Source: Anaerolineaceae bacterium
GTDB taxonomy: Bacteria > Chloroflexota > Anaerolineae > JAAYZQ01
Length of the DNA stretch: 5,300 nucleotides
Assembly (NCBI GenBank): GCA_012514775.1
Contig: JAAYZQ010000214.1
Location: 1-5,300 of the forward strand
Direction of reading: 5' to 3'
Shown: positions 1 through 5,148 of the stretch, in pieces
Layout of the letters: the number at the start of each line of letters is the position of its first letter
How positions within the stretch are numbered: the stretch's first letter is position 1
Position numbers and translations under genes: made by a program
Notes under the pieces: generated by a model
Seen by the model: only the letters and a program-made list of their open reading frames with translations
Database searches by the model: none
Told to the model about the DNA's origin: nothing

Positions 1-244
1 ACTGAGCCCATTGAGCTTGTGATTGACGTACGCTAACCGTAAAGGTCCCGTTGATGATCATGAGGCCCCAGGTGGTGATACCATTGCGGTTGAGCAGCCT
101 TTCGATTTCACGGCCGGTCCAGCCACAGTTTGCTGGTATCAAGAACGTGCGCGTGTTTCTGCCGTTGGCGATATCCCCGGCTATCGCGATCAAGGGGCTA
201 ATACAATCGAAGCTGATTCCCAATTTCCAAAGCTCGTTCGCCAC
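1..244 (-). CDS. Unrecognised protein, 5' part only (runs off left edge), possible SOS-regulated gene
   Basis: The frame is open from GTG at 244 down to position 1, giving 81 residues that begin MANELWKLGISFDC. The start is supported by GGGAGG five bases upstream on the minus strand and by an in-frame stop further upstream. An ATG two bases upstream is in another frame and stops after 18 codons. The visible part reads as a small alpha/beta protein: a strand at TRTFLIPA (about residues 33-40), a helix at TGREIERLLNRNG (44-56), strands at ITTWGLMI and TFTVSV, then a helix at RQSQAQWAQ. No catalytic motif or signal peptide is evident. I do not recognise the family and assign no function. Base composition and codon use look ordinary for coding DNA. 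It is divergent from the small membrane protein at 373. The promoter and LexA-like operator just upstream suggest damage-inducible expression, which is inference. The C-terminus lies outside the window. Confidence 0.72.
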   Translation of the reverse strand, partial: MANELWKLGISFDCISPLIAIAGDIANGRNTRTFLIPANCGWTGREIERLLNRNGITTWGLMIINGTFTVSVRQSQAQWAQ

Positions 245-271
245 ATCTGCCTCCCAAATGCTTACAAGGAT

Positions 272-285
272 AGAACATCTGTTCT
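272..285. promoter_or_regulatory. LexA-like (SOS box) operator
   Basis: On the minus strand the sequence is AGAACAGATGTTCT: AGAACA and TGTTCT are perfect inverted arms around a two-base centre. It contains GAAC-N4-GTTC, the core of the Bacillus-type LexA/DinR box (CGAACRNRYGTTYC), and differs from that consensus only in the two outermost bases. It starts four bases downstream of the TATAAT and covers the predicted transcription start, where a repressor would block initiation. The match is seen directly; LexA binding is inference. The site lies in the divergent intergenic region and could also affect the rightward gene at 373. Confidence 0.55.
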
Positions 286-288
286 GTT

Positions 289-318
289 ATTATACCACAG
301 GTATAGGCGGGAGTGCAA
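289..318 (-). promoter_or_regulatory. Sigma-70-type promoter with extended -10 for the leftward gene
   Basis: On the minus strand, TTGCAC (318-313) is followed after 18 bases by a perfect TATAAT (294-289), preceded by TGG to give an extended -10 (TGnTATAAT). The expected transcription start is near 282, leaving a leader of about 38 bases before GTG 244. This is the best-matching promoter in the window. Confidence 0.7.
291..305. repeat. 15-bp inverted repeat overlapping the -10 and spacer
   Basis: TATACC and GGTATA are perfect 6-base arms separated by ACA. The dyad covers most of the leftward -10 and the adjacent spacer. It could be a second operator or a by-product of the AT-rich promoter core. 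No regulator is recognised. Confidence 0.35.
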
Positions 319-372
319 CCTGCGCTAGCGGCGGCATGGGTCTCCCAGTAGCGAGATTAGCGGAGTACTGGA

Positions 373-621
373 GTGAATGAGGACTTTTGCTCGGGCTTCT
401 TGATTGGATTTCTGGCCGCGGGAATCATGGGTTTTCTTTTACAGCAGTTCTATCTCGCTTACAAAAGGATGACGGAAGCCACTCGACCACAGGCTATAGT
501 TGCCACAACCAGGAGAACGCCAGCCGAAGTCGTTGCGTCCAGCATCCAAGCTGGATGTCTATTGATCGCTGCCATCGTATTCCTTGGATTGATACTCTGG
601 CTCTTACTGGAGGCCCTCTAG
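373..621 (+). CDS. Small hypothetical membrane protein with two transmembrane segments
   Basis: This is an 82-residue protein starting at GTG 373, supported by GGAG at 362-365 with a 7-base spacer. ATG 377 is in another frame and stops after eight codons. Two hydrophobic stretches are clear: about residues 7-28 (from GFLIGFLAAGIMGFLL) and 60-81 (GCLLIAAIVFLGLILWLLLEAL). Between them is a polar, mostly basic loop of about 30 residues containing KRMTEATRP and TTRRTPAEVV. The positive loop predicts a hairpin with both termini outside and the loop in the cytoplasm; this is inference. The family is not recognised. The gene is divergent from the leftward gene at 244 and separated from the CNNM gene by about 160 bases. 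No convincing plus-strand promoter is seen. Its G+C is lower than in the genes to the right. Confidence 0.6.
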   Translation: MNEDFCSGFLIGFLAAGIMGFLLQQFYLAYKRMTEATRPQAIVATTRRTPAEVVASSIQAGCLLIAAIVFLGLILWLLLEAL

Positions 622-696
622 TGCTGGAGCTACTGGGAGAGGATCCCTGGCCTCCGACTCTGAGGAATGCCCAGAATGGCGCAATCAGACGCTATG

Positions 697-705
697 TGCT
701 ATAAT
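697..705 (+). promoter_or_regulatory. Extended -10 promoter upstream of the CNNM operon
   Basis: TGCTATAAT is an extended -10 with a perfect TATAAT at 700-705. No good -35 is seen at the usual spacing (TGGCGC at 677-682 is poor), which fits an extended -10 promoter. Transcription should start near 712, giving a leader of about 70 bases that contains the short ORF at 737-781. Confidence 0.5.
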
Positions 706-736
706 GTGTGCAAACTTGCCGGGCGAGGAAGCAGGA

Positions 737-781
737 ATGGAAGAAAGTAACCAACATAGCGGGGGGCCGTGCCGTCGGTGA
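737..781 (+). CDS. Possible 14-residue leader peptide upstream of the first CNNM gene
   Basis: ATG 737 opens a 14-codon frame (MEESNQHSGGPCRR) preceded by GAGGA at 725-729 with a 7-base spacer, a better ribosome site than that of the main gene. Its stop TGA (779-781) overlaps ATG 781 as TGATG, the arrangement used for translational coupling and also seen between the two CNNM genes. It lies inside the predicted mRNA leader. Whether it is translated or regulatory is inference. Leader peptides controlling Mg2+ transporter genes are known in enterobacteria (mgtL, corL), but no sequence similarity to them is seen here. Confidence 0.35.
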   Translation: MEESNQHSGGPCRR

Positions 782-2118
782 TGCCCCTCTTGCTCGCCAT
801 CCCCCTCGTCGTCACGCTTCTCATCTTTATAAACGGCCTCTATGTCGCAGGCGAGTTTTCGTCCGTTAGTGCCCGCAAGACGCGTATCAGGCAGGCTGCC
901 GAAGAGGGTAACCGGCTCGCCCGCGCCCTGCTGCCCGTGATCACGGATCCCCACAAACTCGACAATTACATCGCTGCCAGCCAGGTCGGCATCACCCTGT
1001 CCAGCATCGTGCTCGGCATCTATGGCGAGCAGCAGATCGCGCCCCTCCTCGCTCCCTGGATTGCCCGGCTCCCCCTCGGTGGCGCCTCCGAAGCCGGCAC
1101 CCACGTTGCCGCCACCGGCATTGCCGCTACCCTGGTGCTCTTTGGCCTCACCACGCTCCAGGTGATCATGGGCGAGCTCGTGCCCAAGTCCATTGCCATC
1201 CAATATCCCGAAAGGCTGGCGCTTGCCACGGCTCTGCCGATGACGTGGTCGGCCGATTATCTGCTCAAGCCGCTCATCATCCTCTTGAACGGCAGCGGCC
1301 GGTTCCTCCTGAAGCTCCTGGGCGCTTCGGAGGGAGGGGGCCACCCCCACGTCCATTCGCCCGAGGAGATCCTGATCCTGGCCCAGGAGAGCCAGCGCGG
1401 CGGCCTCATCGCCGCGGACGAGCACCGCTTCCTGCGAAACGTCTTTCGCAGCGGCGAGATGCGCGCCGTGGACGTCGCCGTGCCGCGCACGCACATGGTC
1501 GCGGCCGAGGCCGGCCGGCCGGTGCGCGAGGTCCTCGAGCTGGCGGCCGACTCGGCCTACACGCGCATCCCAATTTACGAGGACGACATCGACCACGTCG
1601 TCGGCTTTGTCCACCTGAGGGATCTGTTCGCCCTGTACCGCACCGACTCGGGGGCGAGCATCGGGTCCATCATCCGGGCCCTACCCTTTGTGCCGGAGAC
1701 ACTCGTCACCACCGAGGTGTGGCAGCGCCTCAACGACGCCGAGAGCTATATGGCGATTGTCTTTGACGAGTTTGGCGGCACCAGCGGGCTCGTCACGCGT
1801 GAGGACCTGATCGAAGAGCTGTTTGGCGAGCTACAGGACGAGTTCGACCAGGAGCAAGCACTCATCACGCCCCTGGCGGGCGGGCAGGTCAGCGTGCGCG
1901 GCGACCTGCTCATCGCCACACTCAACGACATGTTCGATCTCGATCTGCCTCACGGCCGGTCGCGCACCATCGGCGGGTTGGTCATGGAGGAGCTGGGCCG
2001 CATCCCGAAGGTGGGCGACGAGGTCGCGATCGATGGCATCCGCCTGCGGGTGGAGGCCGTGGAGCACCACTCGGTGGTCAGGGTTCGCGTGTTCCCCGGC
2101 GCCGGAGGAGCGGCGTGA
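781..2118 (+). CDS. CNNM/CorC-family membrane protein with CBS pair (probable Mg2+/divalent cation transporter), first paralogue
   Basis: This is a 445-residue protein, normal for the family. The order is an N-terminal CNNM (DUF21) membrane domain (about 1-195), two CBS motifs (about 224-286 and 297-351, the second with DEFGGTSG at 329-336) and a C-terminal CorC_HlyC domain (about 361-440). The membrane domain shows ING at 17-19, QVGITLSSIVLG at 68-79 and GELVPKSIA at 131-139, the conserved segments in which characterised CorB/CorC proteins bind Mg2+. Characterised members move Mg2+ across the inner membrane (MpfA in Staphylococcus aureus, CorC in Thermus); the old label hemolysin is misleading. 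ATG 781 is preferred because MPLLL...ING aligns almost residue for residue with the start of the next gene and overlaps the leader stop; GTG 769 and GTG 778 are in-frame alternatives. A His-rich linker, HPHVH (188-192), precedes the CBS pair. Substrate and direction of transport are inferred. Confidence 0.93.
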   Translation: MPLLLAIPLVVTLLIFINGLYVAGEFSSVSARKTRIRQAAEEGNRLARALLPVITDPHKLDNYIAASQVGITLSSIVLGIYGEQQIAPLLAPWIARLPLGGASEAGTHVAATGIAATLVLFGLTTLQVIMGELVPKSIAIQYPERLALATALPMTWSADYLLKPLIILLNGSGRFLLKLLGASEGGGHPHVHSPEEILILAQESQRGGLIAADEHRFLRNVFRSGEMRAVDVAVPRTHMVAAEAGRPVREVLELAADSAYTRIPIYEDDIDHVVGFVHLRDLFALYRTDSGASIGSIIRALPFVPETLVTTEVWQRLNDAESYMAIVFDEFGGTSGLVTREDLIEELFGELQDEFDQEQALITPLAGGQVSVRGDLLIATLNDMFDLDLPHGRSRTIGGLVMEELGRIPKVGDEVAIDGIRLRVEAVEHHSVVRVRVFPGAGGAA

Positions 2119-3431
2119 TGCCCGTGCTCCTGTCCTTTGCCGTCATTCTCCTCCTCGTCCTGATCAATGGCCTGTTTGTCGCTGCCGAGTTTGCCATCAT
2201 CGGCGTTCGCCCCACACGCGTCAAGCAACTCGCCGAGGAGGGAAACCTGGCCGCCCGCTGGGTGCGCGGCATCCTCGATGACCGGCGCAAGACCGACCGC
2301 TATATTGCCACTGCCCAGCTCGGCATCACCCTTGCCAGCCTGGGCCTGGGCATGTACGCCGAGCCGGCCATCGCCCACATCATAGAGCCCCCGCTGCACG
2401 ACTGGTTTGGCCTTGAGGGGACCATCGTGCACACCATCTCGTTTGTCATCGCCCTGGCGCTGATCACCTATCTTCACGTCGTGGTCGGCGAGATGGTCCC
2501 AAAGTCGCTGGCGCTCCAGGGCGCCGAGCGGGCCGCCCTCTCCCTCGCCACACCCATGCGCCTGGCGGGCAAGATCTTTGGCATCCCGGTCACCTTTCTG
2601 AACCGTATCGGCTTCTGGACGCTCAAGGTGCTGCGCATCCCGCCGGCCGGGGAGGGCACCCGGCTCTACTCACTGGAAGAGCTGGAGCTGCTCTTTTCCG
2701 AAAGTTACGCCGAGGGCCTGGTCGAGGAGCGCGCCCAGGCGTTGGTGGCCAACATTCTCGACCTGTCGGGAGAACGGGTGGACGAGGTCATGGTGCCTCG
2801 CCCCCTCATGACGGCCATCCCCGACAACCTGGGCGAGGAGGAGCTTCTTGCCGTTTTTGATGCGACGCCCTACAACCGGCTGCCGGTCTATCACGAGCAC
2901 ATCGACGACATCGTCGGCGTGCTGCACCTGAAGGACCTGGTGCGCCAGCAGCTCTCGGATGGGCCCTTTGACCTCCATGCCCTGCTGCGCCCGGTCCCGT
3001 TTGTCCCCGAGAGCTTGCCGGTGAAGGCGCTGCTGGCGGATTTTCAGAAGCAGCGACAGCAGATTGCCATCGTCCTCGACGAGCACGGCGGCACCCTCGG
3101 CCTGGTGACGACGGAGGACATCCTGGAAGAGGTGGTGGGCGAGCTGCGCGACGAATTCGACGCCGAGGAGGAAGAGCCCCTCCGGCTGGTCGCGCCGGGG
3201 CACCTCGTCGCTCAGGGGACCATGAGCCTGGAGGACTTGCAGCCGTACGTGCTCCTGGACGCGGGCGACCACGACGTGCACACAGTTGGCGGGCTGGTGT
3301 GGGCCGAACTGGGCTGCCGCCCCGAGGTGGGCGACGAGGTCCCCATTGGAGAGGTCACCCTGCGCGTGGACGAGATGAGCGGCCTGACCATCACGTGGGT
3401 ATCCGTTTTCTTGTCCAATACCAGCGATTGA
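2118..3431 (+). CDS. CNNM/CorC-family membrane protein with CBS pair (probable Mg2+/divalent cation transporter), second paralogue
   Basis: This is a 437-residue paralogue of the preceding gene with the same domain order: CNNM membrane domain (about 1-180), CBS pair (about 219-279 and 287-343, with DEHGGTLG at 321-328) and CorC_HlyC domain (about 355-434). Conserved membrane motifs are ING at 16-18, QLGITLASLGLG at 67-78 and GEMVPKSLA at 124-132. The start overlaps the upstream stop as TGATG (ATG 2118); GTG 2115 is the alternative. GGAGG at 2104-2108 serves either. The one-base overlap implies one mRNA and coupled translation, so the two proteins are probably made in similar amounts. Family members dimerise through their membrane and CBS domains, so a heterodimer is plausible but not shown. 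It lacks the HPHVH linker of its partner. CBS domains in this family bind ATP-Mg, suggesting control by cytoplasmic Mg2+. No terminator is evident after the stop. Confidence 0.93.
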   Translation: MPVLLSFAVILLLVLINGLFVAAEFAIIGVRPTRVKQLAEEGNLAARWVRGILDDRRKTDRYIATAQLGITLASLGLGMYAEPAIAHIIEPPLHDWFGLEGTIVHTISFVIALALITYLHVVVGEMVPKSLALQGAERAALSLATPMRLAGKIFGIPVTFLNRIGFWTLKVLRIPPAGEGTRLYSLEELELLFSESYAEGLVEERAQALVANILDLSGERVDEVMVPRPLMTAIPDNLGEEELLAVFDATPYNRLPVYHEHIDDIVGVLHLKDLVRQQLSDGPFDLHALLRPVPFVPESLPVKALLADFQKQRQQIAIVLDEHGGTLGLVTTEDILEEVVGELRDEFDAEEEEPLRLVAPGHLVAQGTMSLEDLQPYVLLDAGDHDVHTVGGLVWAELGCRPEVGDEVPIGEVTLRVDEMSGLTITWVSVFLSNTSD

Positions 3432-3437
3432 CCTGTT

Positions 3438-3448
3438 TTGTGTCACAA
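3438..3448. repeat. Short palindrome after the CNNM operon
   Basis: TTGTGTCACAA has perfect 5-base arms around one central base. It lies seven bases after the CNNM operon stop and 21 bases upstream of the next predicted -35. It has no T-tract after it, so it is not an intrinsic terminator. It could be an operator for the downstream promoter, but no regulator is recognised. Confidence 0.25.
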
Positions 3449-3469
3449 TGTTCTCTCCCCCCGGCCAGA

Positions 3470-3498
3470 TTGCGGACCGCGGCAATTTGAGGTACAAT
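3470..3498 (+). promoter_or_regulatory. Sigma-70-type promoter for the surface-protein gene
   Basis: TTGCGG (3470-3475) and TACAAT (3493-3498) are separated by 17 bases. The expected start is near 3503-3505, only a few bases before the ATG of the 28-codon leader ORF. A 9-base dyad (GCGG-A-CCGC, 3472-3480) overlaps the -35 and could be an operator or chance in GC-rich DNA. Confidence 0.5.
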
Positions 3499-3507
3499 CC
3501 AGATACG

Positions 3508-3594
3508 ATGCGCATTGAGGTAGAGGGGCGGGTGGGCAACCATTCGAGTTTTCGGGCGGCACAGGGGCGACTTGCTCTAATGGAGGCCTTGTGA
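3508..3594 (+). CDS. Possible 28-residue leader ORF, near-leaderless
   Basis: ATG 3508 opens 28 codons (beginning MRIEVEGRVGNHSS, ending LALMEAL) and stops at TGA 3592-3594. The predicted transcription start is two to five bases upstream, so it would be read from an almost leaderless mRNA. The stop overlaps the alternative GTG start (3591) of the next gene as GTGA and lies 11 bases before ATG 3606. GGAGG at 3582-3586, inside this ORF, would serve the downstream gene. No family is recognised, and chance is possible at this length. Confidence 0.3.
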   Translation: MRIEVEGRVGNHSSFRAAQGRLALMEAL

Positions 3595-3605
3595 GGCGCG
3601 AGACC

Positions 3606-5054
3606 ATGAACACTCAAGTGTGCCCATACCTGGGCACCGTTGACGATCAGCGTTCATACTTTCCCACGCCGGACGTGGCCAACCGCTGTTACGCGGTCGC
3701 GTCACTTCAACCGGCGCGCACGGCGCTTGATTTTCAGGAAAGCGTTTGCCTGGCCGGTCATCCTGGCCGGTGCGCCCGCTATGTGGAAGCAGAAAGGCAC
3801 CAGGCGCGCAAGCCTGCGCCCCGGTTGCTGGCGATTGGGGGTAGCCTGGCCGGCGTGGTGGCCCTGGGCTGCTGCGCCTTCCTGGCGGTACTGGTCCTGG
3901 CCCTGGGCGGCCTGGGAGTTTCACGGCTGGGCCTCCTGGCCCGCGTGACCGATACGCCGCCTCCGACGGACACGGCTACGGACACGGCTACGGACACGGT
4001 TACGGTCACGGCCACATTGTCTCCTACCTGGACGGCGACCGCGACGTTGACTCCAACCGAGCAGGTTACCAACACCGCTACGGTGACGCCGCAGCCGCCC
4101 TCGCCAATACCTACGCTCACGCCTGTAAACGCCGCTGGTGATACCTTTGTTTCGCCGCTGGCGACGCCGTCGCTGCGGGCCACCACCACCCAGCCGCGGG
4201 CCGTTCCCACGAACCGTCCGTTGCCGACGGCCACCCGGCGGCCCGCCGCCACCGCCACCCGCGGGCCAACGCTGACTCCCTCGGCCACGAACACCCGGGC
4301 TCCGACGGCCACGCCCCTGATGACCTGCCGGACCGGTGACACCATGACCTTTAGCCCTGCCAGCCCCTTGACCGGCAAGGCGTTTACCATCGAGGTCCGC
4401 TCGCTTATGGGCTACGTCGAGGTGTTGCTCGCCGGCGGGGGCAAGCCACATTTCAACGGCGTGGACCAAAGCGGCAGCTACTACGTCTGGCGCTGGGAGG
4501 ACCGGGTTGGCACGGCTGGCACCTACACCTACAACTTCCAGATCCGGAACGGAGCCCAGACCTGCCTCACCAAATCGGTGACGGTGGTGGCGCCCACCAA
4601 CACGCCTTCCCCCACCCCCACGGTCGCACCGGTGTATAAATTCGAGCTCGCTCTGGTCGAAGACGATAGGTTCAGGCCAATATTCACGGACACCGAGCGG
4701 GTAATCATTGATCTGAAGCTGACCAACAACGGCAACGTGACCGACACCTTTGAGGTCTGGCTGGATGCGGTGGCGGATCCGCCGCAGGACTGGTCGGCTG
4801 AGTACTGCATAGACGGGTCGTGCTTCACGGAACCCGGTACGGTCACTCTGCCCGCAGGCGGTTCACAGACCATTTCCATCGAGGTCGTTGCACCTTCAGA
4901 GGCCCAAGAAGACCACAAGCTATTTGTAAAGCTGGGGGCCAAGTCGCAGGGAGATGGAACGACAGCAGAGAGCCCGCAAGTAAGGGTAGTGGTCGCCAGG
5001 CAAACTCCCACTGCCGCCGCCTCGTTCGCACCCACAATCGCACGCCATCGGTGA
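3606..5054 (+). CDS. Membrane-anchored surface protein: CPYLG four-Cys module, TM, Thr/Pro linkers, Ig-like and NEW3-like domains
   Basis: This is a 482-residue protein from ATG 3606; GTG 3591, with GGAGG four bases upstream, would add MRRET. In order: a four-cysteine module (C6, C28, C48, C56, opening CPYLG), probably a metal-binding domain on the cytoplasmic side; a basic stretch and one long hydrophobic segment (about 74-103); a low-complexity Thr/Pro/Ala linker (about 113-240); a beta-rich Ig-like domain (about 241-328) whose C241 and C320 could form a disulfide; a short Thr/Pro linker; and a beta-sandwich (about 345-465) with LKLTNNGNVTDTFEVWL, typical of the NEW3/alpha-galactosidase-associated family, with C401 and C406. 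It has no signal-peptidase site at the start, so it is a type II-like anchored protein. CPYLG modules joined to membrane segments and Thr/Pro linkers are common in Chloroflexota. No catalytic domain is seen; a cell-envelope or adhesion role is inference. The last ~15 residues look fortuitous because they are antisense to a ComEC-like tail. Confidence 0.85.
   Translation: MNTQVCPYLGTVDDQRSYFPTPDVANRCYAVASLQPARTALDFQESVCLAGHPGRCARYVEAERHQARKPAPRLLAIGGSLAGVVALGCCAFLAVLVLALGGLGVSRLGLLARVTDTPPPTDTATDTATDTVTVTATLSPTWTATATLTPTEQVTNTATVTPQPPSPIPTLTPVNAAGDTFVSPLATPSLRATTTQPRAVPTNRPLPTATRRPAATATRGPTLTPSATNTRAPTATPLMTCRTGDTMTFSPASPLTGKAFTIEVRSLMGYVEVLLAGGGKPHFNGVDQSGSYYVWRWEDRVGTAGTYTYNFQIRNGAQTCLTKSVTVVAPTNTPSPTPTVAPVYKFELALVEDDRFRPIFTDTERVIIDLKLTNNGNVTDTFEVWLDAVADPPQDWSAEYCIDGSCFTEPGTVTLPAGGSQTISIEVVAPSEAQEDHKLFVKLGAKSQGDGTTAESPQVRVVVARQTPTAAASFAPTIARHR
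3968..4015 (+). repeat. 12-bp tandem repeat, four copies, inside the surface-protein gene
   Basis: GGACACGGCTAC occurs twice exactly, then as GGACACGGTTAC and the more diverged GGTCACGGCCAC. It encodes Thr-Asp-Thr-Ala type repeats at the start of the Thr/Pro linker. The unit is a multiple of three, so gain or loss of copies would change linker length without breaking the frame. Confidence 0.8.
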
Positions 5055-5148
5055 GGAACTCTACCGTGCCCGCCTGATCCGTGCGCAACACGGCCAGCCC
5101 CGGCGCGACCCCCAGCCGCTCCAGGAGGGCGGGGTCGGGCAGTAACTC
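5011..5148 (-). pseudogene. Start-less fragment resembling the ComEC C-terminal tail
   Basis: The minus-strand frame from 5148 reads ELLPDPALLERLGVAPGL, then AVLRTDQAGTVEFLTDG, then VRLWVRTRRRQ. The pattern VLRTDxxGTVExxxDGxxLWVR is characteristic of the very end of ComEC/Rec2, the DNA-uptake channel protein, in its metallo-beta-lactamase-like domain. Nothing else of ComEC is present: upstream the frame closes within about 30 bases inside the end of another minus-strand gene, and there is no plausible start. Its far end runs antisense through the last codons of the surface-protein gene. The simplest reading is a 5'-deleted remnant left by a rearrangement. The family assignment is from recalled motif pattern only, so confidence is moderate; a chance antisense frame is the alternative. 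Confidence 0.42.

Noticed and set aside
262..290. Possible rightward promoter for the gene at 373 (TTACAA, 17 bases, TGTTAT)
   Set aside because: Both hexamers match the consensus poorly, and the AT-rich core is better explained by the leftward extended -10 promoter.
23..380. Two plus-strand ORFs of about 100 codons covering 23-328 and 51-380
   Set aside because: They lie antisense to the better-supported leftward gene, which has its own ribosome site and promoter. They also run across that promoter and the LexA-like box, and their translations lack protein-like character.
609..655. Inverted repeat GGAGGCC / GGCCTCC with a smaller nested stem (CCTCT / AGAGG) around the stop of the small membrane protein gene
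   Set aside because: The loop is long, the left arm lies inside the coding region and no T-tract follows, so I could not support it as an intrinsic terminator.
685..1614. Long minus-strand ORF of 309 codons opposite the first CNNM gene
   Set aside because: It is a shadow of a high-GC gene: its composition is Asp/Gly/Arg/His-rich low-order sequence, while the plus strand encodes a complete, motif-rich CNNM protein.
2670..3617. Minus-strand ORF of 315 codons opposite the second CNNM gene
   Set aside because: It is antisense to conserved CBS and CorC_HlyC domains, crosses the intergenic promoter region, and shows no recognisable domain.
3779..4469. Minus-strand ORFs rich in Val/Ala/Gly or Arg/Gly opposite the Thr/Pro linker
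   Set aside because: They are direct products of the repetitive GC-rich linker codons read backwards.
5055..5146. Possible terminator or plus-strand gene after the surface-protein stop
   Set aside because: No stem-loop with a T-tract and no plus-strand frame with a ribosome site was found. The coding signal here is on the minus strand.
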